From positions 124,001 to 188,000 of the forward strand of contig CAWDBL010000022.1 in assembly GCA_963800505.1 (NCBI GenBank): DNA of 64,000 bases, in the 5' to 3' direction. How positions within the stretch are numbered: position 1 is the stretch's first letter; each line of letters starts with the position of its first letter. The position numbers and the translations under genes are program-made. Of this stretch, positions 43,302 to 53,068 are shown piece after piece. Origin of the DNA: Fodinibacter sp963800505 (lineage in GTDB: Bacteria > Actinomycetota > Actinomycetes > Actinomycetales > Dermatophilaceae). The notes beneath the pieces are model-generated. The model had not been told where the DNA came from. It was given only the letters and a program-made list of their open reading frames with translations, and searched no databases.

Positions 43302-43985
43302 TCAGGCCGCCCCGACGAGCTGCCCGTCGACGATCTCGACCACACGGTCGGCGATCGACAGCAGCACCGGGTCGTGGGTGGTCACCACGGTCGTCATGGT
43401 CTCCTCCTTGGCAAGCCGGGCGATGAGCATCATGATCTCCCGACCCGTCTCGGAGTCGAGCTGGCCGGTGGGCTCGTCGGCCAGGAGCAACCCGGGGCGG
43501 GCGGCCAGCGCACGGGCCAGCGCCACGCGCTGCTGCTGCCCACCGGAGAGCTCGCCCGGGCGCTGGTTGACATGGCCGGTCAGGCCCACGTGCTCGAGTG
43601 CCGCTGCGACCCGCTCCTCGCGCTCGACCGGCTCGACCCCGTTGAGCCGCAACGGAATCCCCACGTTCTCGCGCGCGGTGAGGATCGGCACCAGGCCGAA
43701 CGACTGGAACACGTAAGCCACCGTGCCGCGACGCACGGCGAGCAGCTCGGCATCATTCATCGCGGTGACGTCGGCACCGTCGAGCACGACCCGGCCCTCG
43801 TCGGGGCGGTCGAGGCCGCCGACCACGTTGAGCAGGGTGGTCTTGCCCGAGCCCGAGCGGCCGCGCACGGCGACGAGCTCGCCGGGCGCCGCCGACAGCG
43901 ACACCCCGCGCAGGGCGTGCACCCGGGTGGCCCCGGACCGGAAGGTGCGGTGCACCTCGTGCACCTCCAGGTAGGCGGGACTCAT
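43302..43985 (-). CDS. ABC transporter ATP-binding protein (LolD/MacB type)
   Basis: A 227-residue nucleotide-binding subunit. Walker A is GRSGSGKTT, the Q loop lies in VFQSFGLVP, the signature is LSGGQQQRVALARALAARPG, Walker B is LLLADEPTGQLD, and the H loop is VVTTHD. This is the type that partners FtsX-like permeases. Its ATG overlaps the stop of the second ATPase, and it is the last gene of the operon. Two ATPases and two permeases suggest a heteromeric complex. Confidence 0.94.
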   Translation of the reverse strand: MSPAYLEVHEVHRTFRSGATRVHALRGVSLSAAPGELVAVRGRSGSGKTTLLNVVGGLDRPDEGRVVLDGADVTAMNDAELLAVRRGTVAYVFQSFGLVPILTARENVGIPLRLNGVEPVEREERVAAALEHVGLTGHVNQRPGELSGGQQQRVALARALAARPGLLLADEPTGQLDSETGREIMMLIARLAKEETMTTVVTTHDPVLLSIADRVVEIVDGQLVGAA

Positions 43986-44935
43986 GCCGGCTCCTCCCCC
44001 GCCGCGTCGCCGGCATCCGGTCGTGGCGTCGGCCAGACGCCGATGTGGTCGGCCTCGAGGTCGAGCCGCACCCGCTCGCGCATCGCGAGGGCATCGGTGA
44101 AGCCGCGCGGCAGCTGGAGCCGGCCGGCCCGGTCGAGCACGGCGAACTCCTCGGCCACCACGCCCTCGACCCCGTGCTCGTCGACGGCGGTGCGCCGTCG
44201 CACCTCCGAGGACGTGCGGCCGTCGCGGATGCCGACGGTGCGGCTGACCTGCTCGCTCACGTGCGCGTCGTGGGTCACCACGACGACGGTGGTGCCGAAG
44301 GCCTCGTTGGCGCCGCGGATGGCCCCGAACACCTCGTCGCTGCTGCGGCTGTCGAGCTCGCCGGTGGGCTCGTCGGCGAGCAGCACGCGGGGCCGGTTGG
44401 CCAGGGCCACCCCCAGCGCCACGCGCTGCTGCTGCCCACCCGAGAGCTCGCCGAGCCGCCGGTCGGCGCACTCGGGGATGCCGAGCACCTCCAGGGTCTC
44501 GGCCGCCCGGGACACCCGCTCGGTGGAGGACAGCGAGGCGAACATCATCGGCAGCTGCACGTTCTCGACCGCGCTGAGGTAGGGCAGCAGGTTGGCCGTC
44601 GCCTGCTGGAAGAGGAAGCCGACGGTGTGGCGGCGGTAGTGCAGCCGGTCCTTCGTCGACATCGTCAGCAGGTCGCGTCCCGCCACCCTCGCCACCCCAG
44701 CGCTCGGCAGGTCCAGGCCCGACAGGATCGTGAGCAGCGTGGACTTGCCGGACCCCGATGCCCCCACGATGGCCACGAGCTCGCCCTGCTCGACCTCGAG
44801 GTCGAGCCCCTGCAGGGCCACCACCTCCACCCCTTCGGAGGAGAAGATGCGAACCAGGTTGTCGCACAGGATGTCCGGGCCGTCCGGGGCGTCGGCGTGG
44901 GCGGACCCTCGGGTGCGCGCTGGACTCGTGGTCAT
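43982..44935 (-). CDS. ABC transporter ATP-binding protein with C-terminal AbrB-like tail
   Basis: A 317-residue ATPase. Walker A is GASGSGKST, the signature is LSGGQQQRVALGVALANRP, Walker B is VLLADEPTGELD, and the H loop is VVVTHD. After about residue 240 an extra segment carries EEFAVLDRAGRLQLPRGFTD and ALAMRERVRLDLEADHIGVW, which reads like a SpoVT/AbrB swapped-hairpin module. The start is the ATG at 44935, overlapping the permease stop. The tail might dimerise the protein or give it a regulatory contact; this is inference. Confidence 0.93.
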   Translation of the reverse strand: MTTSPARTRGSAHADAPDGPDILCDNLVRIFSSEGVEVVALQGLDLEVEQGELVAIVGASGSGKSTLLTILSGLDLPSAGVARVAGRDLLTMSTKDRLHYRRHTVGFLFQQATANLLPYLSAVENVQLPMMFASLSSTERVSRAAETLEVLGIPECADRRLGELSGGQQQRVALGVALANRPRVLLADEPTGELDSRSSDEVFGAIRGANEAFGTTVVVVTHDAHVSEQVSRTVGIRDGRTSSEVRRRTAVDEHGVEGVVAEEFAVLDRAGRLQLPRGFTDALAMRERVRLDLEADHIGVWPTPRPDAGDAAGEEPA

Positions 44936-47769
44936 GCGGTGTCTCCTCTGCGCAGGTGGTCGGCGAGGCTGCCGCGTCGGGCGGACGCGGCATCGGTCAG
45001 GAGGGCCAGTGACCCGATGACGAGCACGGCGATGCCGACCAGGACGCCGGTCAGCGGGCGTGGCTCGATCGGCAGCCGGGTGACGGCGCCGGTGAAGGGT
45101 GCGAGGTCGAGGGCGGGCGCCAGTGCGCCGGGCACGACGACCCCGACGAGGCACCCGGCGACGACACTCACGGCGAGCAGCGGGAGCACCTCGGCCCAGG
45201 CCAGGCGGCGCTCCCGGCCGTGCGGGAGGCCCATCGTGCGCAGCCGGATCGCCAGCTGGGACCGCTCGGCCCGGGTGGCCGCGAGCAGCACCAGGACGGC
45301 GAGGAAGGACAGCACCCCGGCGAGCAGGGCGCCCACGAGGAAGGTGGCGGCGACGAGGCTCGGCAGCGCGCGGTCGGCCACCCCTGCGGCGGCTCCGTCG
45401 ACGGTCGCGACTGCGGTGACCAGTCCGCCGAGCTGCGCGCGGTCGCGGGCCGCGGCGGTGGCGAGGTCGCGCTGCGCGGCGGCCGACGCCCGGAGGAAGA
45501 CCGTGTTGGGCTGGGTGGTGGGCACGGCTGCGACCAGGGCGTCGAGCGGGACGAGCGCGACCACTCGCCCCTGCCCGGAGACGGCGCGCTCCAGCGACGG
45601 CACGGTCGCGACCCGACGGGCCGGGATGCTGGTCCCGCGCAGCCCGAGCTCCAGGTCACCGACGGCCGGGACCCCGCTCAGCAGCACCGGCAGCCGGCCG
45701 TCAGCGGCAGCCGCGTCGACAGCGCTCGGCGGCGTGAGGGCGAGCGCAGTGCCCTCCACCAGCGCCGCATAGCGAGCCGGGTCGACCGCGACGACGACCA
45801 CGGAGGTCACCCGGCCGCCCGAGCTGAGCGTGGCCGTGGCATCCACGTGGGCGGGGACGGCGGCATCGACCCCCGGCCGGGCCGCGAGGGCCGCGACGTC
45901 GGGGGCGTCGATCCGGGCCGCGTCGACCCGCACGTCGGCGCCGACCGCACGCAGGGCCGCGAGCTCGCGCTGCTCGCTGACGTTGGCGGTGAGGGTGGCC
46001 ATCAGGGTCACCAGCGTGGCACCCACGACGAGGGCGGCCAGCGGCACGGCGGCGCCGGCCCCGGTGCGCGCCGCCCGGGTGAGCCCCACGAACCCCACGA
46101 GCCCCCGCCCGCGCTCCGCGAGCCGGGCCAGCCGGCCGACCGGCCACGGCATCACGCGCAGCGCGACCACGGCGGCGGCGAGCGCGACCAGCACCGGGGT
46201 GACGGCGGCATACCAGTCGGTGCGCCCGGCGGCGATCACCGCGCCTCGGCTGCGCACGGTGGTGACCGCGAGGACGGCGAGGATGACGACCGCGACCTCG
46301 AGGACGATGCGCCGGGCAGCCCGCACCGTGCGCGTGGACTCCAGGACGAGCTCGTCGACGGCTCTGACCCGGCGCGCCGTCACGACCACTGCGACGAGCG
46401 GCGGCAGGACGACCACCAGTGCCACCTCGACCCAGGCAGCCGAGCTCGTCTCGCCGGGGACGAGCAGCACGATCGCGAGGGCCGCGAGCACCGCCAGGGG
46501 CAGCGCGAGCACGCTCGTGGCGACGCCGACCAGGGTCAGCACCTGGCCGCGCGAGGCGCCGCGTGCCCGCAACAGACGCACCTCGCGGTCGCGGCGCTGC
46601 GCCCCGAGGAGTGCCGTGAGGGCCAGCACGAGCACCGCGAGGGCGGTGACGCCGCCGGTGACGAAGGAGGTGAGGACGCCCGTGACGGCGACGTCGCGCT
46701 CGTAGCGGTCGAGCAGCCGGCCCAGCCCGGTGCTGACCGCCGGCACGTGCGCGGCGCGGGCCCAGACGCCGGGGTCGGTGTCGAGCCGCACGAGGAAGTC
46801 GCGCAGCAGGTCGACGTCCGCGCGGGTGAGCCGGTCGGCGTCGAGGGTGTAGCGCCAGGCGTGGTCGAGGGCGGGTGACGGCGACGGGGGTGGCTCGTCG
46901 GCGGGGCCGCGCCAGAGCCCGTCGGCCAGCACCGAGTAGCTCTCGAGCGGGGCGATCGCCGCGGCCTGGTCGGTGGTGCCGCCCTGCGGAGTGAGGATCT
47001 TGGCGATGCCGAGCATGCGCGGCTCGGCGGCCCACACCTCGTCGGCAGCGTCGACCGGCTCGTAGGTGCCGGAGACGACGACGGCCGTCGGCGAGACGAT
47101 CCGCCGGGTGCCCTGCCCACCGGACAGGTCGAGCACGTCACCCACTCCCACGCCCCAGGCGGCGGCAGTGCGAGCGCTCAGCGCGACCGGCACCACCGAC
47201 ACGGTGTTGCGCTGGCCCGCGACGTCGCGCAGCGTGCGGGTGGTCGTCGGGGTCCCGGGCGGCCCCCCGGTGACCCACCGCACCCGGTGCAGCGCCGCAT
47301 CGTCGACGCGCAGGGCCAGCTCGGCCGACGAGACCTCGAGCGGGTCACCGCTGGCGCGGGCCACCGCGAGCGGGTCGCTCTGCGCGCTGACGAACGCCGC
47401 ACTCAGCAGGGCCTGGACCTGCGGGCCCATCACCTGGCGCACGGCGGTGTCGACCGACCCGAACGGCGCGCTCGGCCCGGGCGTGGGTGTGGCGGACGAC
47501 AGCGACGCCCGCCCGGCCGACGTCGTCAGCCGCAGCCCGAGGTCGCGCTCGGCGGGCGGGGCCGAGCGCACGGCGTCGCCCAGGGCCCGGTCGTGGGCGG
47601 CCGACTCCACACGCGGGGCTGCGACCAGGAAGACCGTCGTGACGACGGTGAGCATCGCGAGCAGCACGGCGGTGGCTCGCTCGGCGACCAGGCTGTGGCG
47701 CAGCAGGGTCGCCCGGCGCAGCGGGCGGCGGTCGGTGGCGGACGGGCGCGCCACGTGCCGGCCGGTCAC
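44932..47769 (-). CDS. FtsX-type ABC permease (945 residues)
   Basis: A large permease with an N-terminal helix (AVLLAMLTVVTTVFLVAAP, about residue 33), a long extracytoplasmic domain, a block of helices in the middle (residues about 365-600) and a further set at the C-terminus (VAATFLVGALLAGVLSFLAV). The FtsX motif appears as ERRLAWAEVLPLLAVSVVAG. The GTG at 47769 overlaps the stop of the next permease. Such proteins are often exporters of lipids, peptides or lipoproteins, and the specificity here is unknown. Confidence 0.9.
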   Translation of the reverse strand: MTGRHVARPSATDRRPLRRATLLRHSLVAERATAVLLAMLTVVTTVFLVAAPRVESAAHDRALGDAVRSAPPAERDLGLRLTTSAGRASLSSATPTPGPSAPFGSVDTAVRQVMGPQVQALLSAAFVSAQSDPLAVARASGDPLEVSSAELALRVDDAALHRVRWVTGGPPGTPTTTRTLRDVAGQRNTVSVVPVALSARTAAAWGVGVGDVLDLSGGQGTRRIVSPTAVVVSGTYEPVDAADEVWAAEPRMLGIAKILTPQGGTTDQAAAIAPLESYSVLADGLWRGPADEPPPSPSPALDHAWRYTLDADRLTRADVDLLRDFLVRLDTDPGVWARAAHVPAVSTGLGRLLDRYERDVAVTGVLTSFVTGGVTALAVLVLALTALLGAQRRDREVRLLRARGASRGQVLTLVGVATSVLALPLAVLAALAIVLLVPGETSSAAWVEVALVVVLPPLVAVVVTARRVRAVDELVLESTRTVRAARRIVLEVAVVILAVLAVTTVRSRGAVIAAGRTDWYAAVTPVLVALAAAVVALRVMPWPVGRLARLAERGRGLVGFVGLTRAARTGAGAAVPLAALVVGATLVTLMATLTANVSEQRELAALRAVGADVRVDAARIDAPDVAALAARPGVDAAVPAHVDATATLSSGGRVTSVVVVAVDPARYAALVEGTALALTPPSAVDAAAADGRLPVLLSGVPAVGDLELGLRGTSIPARRVATVPSLERAVSGQGRVVALVPLDALVAAVPTTQPNTVFLRASAAAQRDLATAAARDRAQLGGLVTAVATVDGAAAGVADRALPSLVAATFLVGALLAGVLSFLAVLVLLAATRAERSQLAIRLRTMGLPHGRERRLAWAEVLPLLAVSVVAGCLVGVVVPGALAPALDLAPFTGAVTRLPIEPRPLTGVLVGIAVLVIGSLALLTDAASARRGSLADHLRRGDTA

Positions 47770-50700
47770 GACGCCTCCCCCCGCCGCAGCTCGGCCGAGA
47801 TGTCGCGCACGGTGCCGCGCAGCACGAGCACCCCGACGACCGAGAGCACCACGGCCACCACCACACCGAACAGGACGACCTGCCCGGCCGGCAGCGCCAC
47901 CAGCACCCCCGGCACCTGCGGGTGGCCGTCACCGCCGACGAGCACCGGCACCACGGCCAGGGCGCTGAGCACCCCGAGCACGAGGCCGACGCCCACCGTG
48001 AGCACCACGACGCCGACCCGCTCCACGGCCAGCACCCGGCGGATCCGGCCTGGCGGCATCCCCAGGGCGAGCAGCACGGCGTTCTCCCGGCGCCGGGTGC
48101 GGCCCAGGGCCGCCGTCGTCGCCGCGAAGCCCACCGCAGCCAGCACCAGCGCTGCAGCGGTGACCAGGAGCATGGCCGCTCGCATGCCGGCGTTCACCGG
48201 GTTGGCCGCCCGCTCGGCCACGAGGTCGGTGCGCACCACCACCGTGACGCCCGCCGGCAGGCCGGTGCGCGCGGCATCCACGACGGCGGCGGACGACGCG
48301 GGCGACACCGGGTCGACCCACCACTCCTGCGGCTCGATGGGGCGGGTCGAGGCGTAGCGACCCTCGCCGACGGCGAGCACCGAGGGGAGGTCGACGACCA
48401 CGGCCCGGTCGGGCACGCGGGCGGTCGGCACCGCCTCGACGATGCCGGCGACCTCGACCGTGAGCCGGCGGCCGGAGAGGGTCAGCGCCAGGGTGCTGCC
48501 CACCCGGGCGCGGGCGGCGTCGGCCACCGCCCGGGTGACGATCGCGGGCGCGGCGGCGAGGTCGGCCGGGCGGCCCGCGCGCAGCAGGTCCGAGTCGTGC
48601 GAGCTCTCGACCAGCACGTCGAGGCCGCCCACGGGCGCTCCGTCGGCGCTGACCGACTCGATCTCGACGCTGAAGGGCGACGTCGTGATGCTCGGGTCGA
48701 CGAGCTCGACGGGCCTGGGTGCGGCCACCCCGAGCAGGGTCAGCGGGTAGTCCATCCGGTGCTCGCCATCGGGGAGCTCGACGGTGAGGTCGGCCGCCCG
48801 CAACCCCAGCTCGCCGAGCGGCAGGGTGTGCACCAGGCCCCGGGCGTCGCGCAGGAGCACCGAGCCGGGGAGGCTGTAGTCCGCCGGCACGCCGGGGTCC
48901 GAGGTGCCGAGCCTGGCCCGAACGGTCAGCCGGGTCGGCTCGCCGGGCAGCGGCACCCCGTCGGCCAGCCGGCGGGCGTCGGCGAGGCGGGCCAGGAGGC
49001 CGCGCCAGTCGGCGCCGCCGAGGAGGTCGGCGCGCGGGTCGACCACCCGACCGGCCGTCGTCGCGTCGAGGGCCAGCGCGGTGACCCCGGTGAGCGCCCC
49101 GAGGTCGACGAGCTCGCGTGCCACGGGGACGACCCGGTCGGCGCCACCGGCCGCCTGCGCCAGGAGCGGCCCGGCGGTGCCGCGCTCGCCACCCGGCCCC
49201 ACGACGACCCGCACCGGCGCCCCGGCCTCGAAGGCGGACTGCTCCTGCAGGGCACGGTCGGCGGTCGCGGAGTGCGAGAGGGCCAGGGTCCCCATCGCGA
49301 CCGCGAGCAGCACGAGGAGCACCGTGCCCACCTGGCCGGACAGCCGGCGGGACAGCTGCCAGCCGCCCCAGGCCGGCTCGAGCCCGCGCGCCTCGCCGGT
49401 GAGGCGGGCGACCTGACGGGTGAGCACGGGCAGCAGCCGCAGGCACAGCACCGACAGCCCGGCGATGACGACGGCCGGGGCGGCGGTGGTGAGCGGGTCG
49501 ACCGTGGTGGACCCGGCCGCGTCGTAGCGGCGCAGCTGCACGACGGCGAGCGCCCCGAGGCCGACGAGCAGCACGTCGAGCCCCGAGCCGGTGAGCAGCC
49601 GCACGACCCGGCCGGCCTGCCGCGTGCCGGTGGCGTCGCGCACCCGGCCCACGCGCAGCGTCGTGGTGACGATGACGAGCGTCGCCAGCAGGGCCATCGG
49701 GCCGACGGCCCACCACAGCGGTGCGGAGGTCAGCGCCGCCAGTACTCCCCCGGCGCCGAGCTCGAGGCCGGCCGAGCCGGCCACCGCGGTCGACAGCAGC
49801 GGGGCGAGCAGCACGGCGCCGACGGTGCCGAGCAGCACGACCAGCAGGGCGTCGGCCAGCGCCAGCACCGCGAGCTGCCGGGTGGACGCGCCACGGGTGC
49901 GCATCAACCGGGTCTCGCCGTCGCGCAACGAGGCCAGCAGGGCGGCCGCGACGACGAGGGATGCCGTGCCGAGCACGACCAGCAGCACGGTGGGCGTGAG
50001 GAGCGAGACGCGCACGCGCGCGCTGACCAGGGCTGCCGCATCGAGCAGGGCGGGCAGCGCCGAGCTCACCCGGGCGTCGCGCAGCGGGTCGCCACCGATG
50101 GCGCCGTCCGGGTCCGCGCCGCCCTCGGCGGTGATGCCGGCCGTCTGCCGCAGCCCGGCGACGACCCGGTCGGCACCGGCGCGCACGACCGGCAGCCCGG
50201 ACGTCGTGACGTCGTCGACGGCGGGCAGCCAGCGCCAGGTGGCGGTCGACGAGCCGGCGAACGCCCGGTCCAGGGCCCCCGGCGCGGCCATGAACGGGCC
50301 GTAGGTCGTGTAGTCCGACCGGCTGACCCCGGCCAGGCCGAGCGGGTCGTCGACCCAGCTCCCCTCGCCGACGCCGGTGGGTGCGTAGGTCCCGGTGACG
50401 ACCACGGCCAGGGGCTTCGCGGTCGCGTCGACGAGGTCGACCAGGTCGAGGCGGGAGCCCACGGAGGCGTCGAGTGCTGCGGCGGCGGCCTCCGGCAGCG
50501 CGACCTCGAGGGCGGCCCCGCCGGGAGCGACGTCGGCGCCGGGAGCGGCGGGCCAGCCGCCGGCGGTGAGCCGTGCCCGGGCCGGCAGGTCGGAGGCGTC
50601 GGTGAGGACCGCGCGGTCGGTGTCGGCACGGCCTTGGATGCCGCGTGAGGTGACGGTCGACGTGCGGGTCACCACGGCATCCGGGCCGCCCTGCGCCAGC

Positions 50701-50942
50701 GCGGCCCGTACGCGGCGGTCGACGTCGGCGAGCTCGCCCGGGCGCAGCCCCGCGGTCAGCGCCACCGAGCGCTGCTCGCCCGGCACCTCGAGCGTGGTGC
50801 GCACGCTGGCGTCGGCGATGGCCGACGAGAGCAGCTGCAGGGTGGCGACCACGACCATCGACATGAGCACCGAGGTCGCCACGGCGACGAGGGCCACCGG
50901 GTGCGTGAGCAGGCGATGTCGCAGCAGGGTTGCCACGCCCAC
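47766..50942 (-). CDS. FtsX-type ABC permease (1058 residues)
   Basis: The first gene of the operon, 1058 residues. It has an N-terminal helix (LVAVATSVLMSMVVVATLQLL region), two extracytoplasmic domains of about 300 residues each, and helix clusters around 330-560 and at the C-terminus. The FtsX signature is NAVLLALGMPPGRIRRVLAV. I start it at the GTG at 50942, where GGGAGG stands 4 nt upstream; the TTG/GTG codons further up read through noncoding DNA. It is slightly longer than, and parallel in design to, the 945-residue permease, so the two are probably paralogous halves of one transporter. Confidence 0.9.
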   Translation of the reverse strand: MGVATLLRHRLLTHPVALVAVATSVLMSMVVVATLQLLSSAIADASVRTTLEVPGEQRSVALTAGLRPGELADVDRRVRAALAQGGPDAVVTRTSTVTSRGIQGRADTDRAVLTDASDLPARARLTAGGWPAAPGADVAPGGAALEVALPEAAAAALDASVGSRLDLVDLVDATAKPLAVVVTGTYAPTGVGEGSWVDDPLGLAGVSRSDYTTYGPFMAAPGALDRAFAGSSTATWRWLPAVDDVTTSGLPVVRAGADRVVAGLRQTAGITAEGGADPDGAIGGDPLRDARVSSALPALLDAAALVSARVRVSLLTPTVLLVVLGTASLVVAAALLASLRDGETRLMRTRGASTRQLAVLALADALLVVLLGTVGAVLLAPLLSTAVAGSAGLELGAGGVLAALTSAPLWWAVGPMALLATLVIVTTTLRVGRVRDATGTRQAGRVVRLLTGSGLDVLLVGLGALAVVQLRRYDAAGSTTVDPLTTAAPAVVIAGLSVLCLRLLPVLTRQVARLTGEARGLEPAWGGWQLSRRLSGQVGTVLLVLLAVAMGTLALSHSATADRALQEQSAFEAGAPVRVVVGPGGERGTAGPLLAQAAGGADRVVPVARELVDLGALTGVTALALDATTAGRVVDPRADLLGGADWRGLLARLADARRLADGVPLPGEPTRLTVRARLGTSDPGVPADYSLPGSVLLRDARGLVHTLPLGELGLRAADLTVELPDGEHRMDYPLTLLGVAAPRPVELVDPSITTSPFSVEIESVSADGAPVGGLDVLVESSHDSDLLRAGRPADLAAAPAIVTRAVADAARARVGSTLALTLSGRRLTVEVAGIVEAVPTARVPDRAVVVDLPSVLAVGEGRYASTRPIEPQEWWVDPVSPASSAAVVDAARTGLPAGVTVVVRTDLVAERAANPVNAGMRAAMLLVTAAALVLAAVGFAATTAALGRTRRRENAVLLALGMPPGRIRRVLAVERVGVVVLTVGVGLVLGVLSALAVVPVLVGGDGHPQVPGVLVALPAGQVVLFGVVVAVVLSVVGVLVLRGTVRDISAELRRGEAS

Positions 50943-51062
50943 GCTGCCTCCCCGTGCCTCGACCAACCGGGCCACCCTAGTCAGCCGGTCGGGGCCGCCG
51001 ATGACCACTCCCGGGGATGTGCCCCGATCGTGACCGTCCGGCCTGCGGGAGCCCCCCGCCGG

Positions 51063-52998
51063 TCAGCGCAGGCGCAGCACCGCGCCGGATGTTGCCGGCA
51101 CCCGCACCGCGTCGCGGCGCAGCTCGGTGCCCACGTCGTCCCACGCCAGCAGCACCTCGGCCGCTGCACCACCGAGGGGCAGGTCCTGGGCGACGTCTGC
51201 GAGGTTGGCGACCACGGCGTACGCCGCGCGCCCGGCCGGTGCGTGCCGCATCACCAGCCACCGCGCGGTCTCGTCGTGGGTCACCGCGACGTCGGCGAAG
51301 CGGGTGGGCGCCGTCGCCGAGCAGCTCGCGGCGCAGGGCGGTGCACGCGGCGTACCACTGCAGCATCCGCCCGTGGTGGCCGGCGCGCGCCTCGTCCCAG
51401 TCGAGCACCGAGGCCTCGCGGGTGGCGGGGTCCTGCGGGTCGGGCACGGCATCCTCGGACCAGCCGTGCGCCCCGAACTCCGCGCGTCGGCCCCGCCGGA
51501 CGGCGTCGGCGAGGGCGTCGTCGTCGAAGCTGGTGAAGAACTGCCACGGTGTGGCCGCCGCCCACTCCTCACCCATGAAGATCATCGGCGTGGTCGGGCC
51601 CAGGAGGTAGAGGGCGGCTCCCGCGGCCTGGAGACCGGGCGCGAGGGCGCCCGAGAGCCGGTCACCCGCCATCCGGTTGCCGACCTGGTCGTGCGTCTGC
51701 AGGTAGCCCAGGAGCCGGCGGGCGTCGAGGCGTTCGACGTCGACCGGGCTGCCCCACGAGCGGTTACGGAAGGTCGACAGGGTGCCGTCGTGCAGGAAGC
51801 CGCGGCTGAGCACCTTGGCGAGCACCCCGAGCGGGCCGGCCTCGTCGCGGGCGCCGCCGCCGGCGAAGTCGGCGTAGTAGCCGTGCGCCTCGCCGGTGAG
51901 GGCCGCATGCAGCGCGTGGTGCACGTCGTCGTCCCACTGCGCCGTCATGCCACGGCCCCCCTGCGCGGTGGGGGTGACCATCGCGGTGTCGTTGAGGTCG
52001 CTCTCGGCCACCAGGTCGAGCGGGCGGCCGAGCGTCGCGGCGAGGGCCGCCACCGCGTCGGACAGCTCGGCGAGGTAGTGCCGCGCAGAGTCGTCCTTGA
52101 GCTCGTGCACGGCGTCGAGGCGCAGCGCGTCGACGTGGAAGTCGCGGAACCAGCGCAGCGAGCTCTCGATGAGGAACTGGCGCACCGGCCCGCAGCCCTC
52201 GTGGTCGAGGTTGACGGCCGGGCCCCACGGGGTGTGGTGCGCCTGGGTGAAGTACGGACCGAAGCGCGCGAGGTAGTTGCCGCTGGCCCCGAGGTGGTTG
52301 TGCACGACGTCGAGCGCGACGCCGAGCCCGCGGGCGTGGCACTCGTCGACGAAGCGCTGGAGCGCGGCCGGGCCGCCGTAGCCGTCGTGCACCGCCCAGA
52401 GGTCGACACCGTCGTAGCCCCAGTTCCAGCGCCCGGGGAAGGCGGCGACCGGCATCAGCTCGACGACGTCGACGCCGAGGTCGATGAGGTGGTCGAGGCG
52501 GGTCAGGGCGGCGTCGAGGGTGCCCTCGGGGGTGAACGTGCCGATGTGCAGCTCGTAGACCACCGAGCCGAGAACGCCTGCGCCGGAACGGGGCCCGCGC
52601 CAGTCGCCGTCGGTCCAGGTGAAGGCGGACGGGTCGAAGGTGCGGCTCGGGGCGTGCACGCCGTGCGGCTGCCAGGCGGTGCGCGGGTCGGGCAGGGCGG
52701 GCTCGGCGCCGTCGAGCACGAACGCGTAGTCGATGACGGCGCCGGATGCCGGACCGTCGGGGTCGCTGGACGCCGGCCCGTCCCAGCGCCACCAGCCGTC
52801 GCCCGTGGGCGTCATCGGGTCGCGCTGGGTGCGTCCCTGCTGTGACCTATTGGTCGATTCCGGGACAGACGACTGTCCCTGCTGTGACCTATTGGTCGAT
52901 TCCGGGACGGGGGTCCACTCGATCTCGACCGTCTCGGCCAGCGGTGCCCACACCTCGATGGGGAGCTGTCCCGCTCCCTGACCCCTCTTGGCGTGCAT
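51063..52998 (-). pseudogene. treZ: maltooligosyltrehalose trehalohydrolase with a C-terminal frameshift
   Basis: TreZ releases trehalose from maltooligosyl-trehalose. From the ATG at 52998 (AAGGG at good spacing) the GH13 core is intact: VYELHIGTFTPEGT, DVVHNHLG, LRLDAVHEL (nucleophile), LVAESDLND (acid) and LQTHDQVGNR. At about 51300 the frame breaks: the sequence reads LLGDGAHP, and the proper C-terminal domain (FADVAVTHDETARWLVMRHA) continues one base out of phase to a TGA at 51063. As given, translation runs on in the wrong frame to 50977. A 14-codon duplicated insertion lies in the N-terminal domain (52833-52908). It follows treY with a 70-bp spacer. Confidence 0.9.
52833..52908. repeat. 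two 34-bp direct repeats inserted in frame in treZ
   Basis: Copies at 52833-52866 and 52875-52908 are identical over 34 bp, with a period of 42 bp (14 codons). Each starts GTCCC and ends GGGAC and contains TGACCTATTGGTCGAT, itself with GACC/GGTC arms. On the treZ strand they encode VPESTNRSQQGQSS and VPESTNRSQQGRTQ, which interrupt the N-terminal domain just before the conserved RDPMTPTGDGWW. A related core occurs at 59553-59588. Confidence 0.88.
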
Positions 52999-53068
52999 GC
53001 CATCCCTTCCGTTCGCCAGGTCCGTGTTCCTGCTTCTGCCATGTTCCGACCGACCGGCCGACCGCCTT

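Noticed and set aside
47922..50648. 908-codon plus-strand frame opposite the large permease
   Set aside because: It reads as His/Arg/Gly/Gln-rich low complexity, typical of the reverse frame of a high-GC gene.
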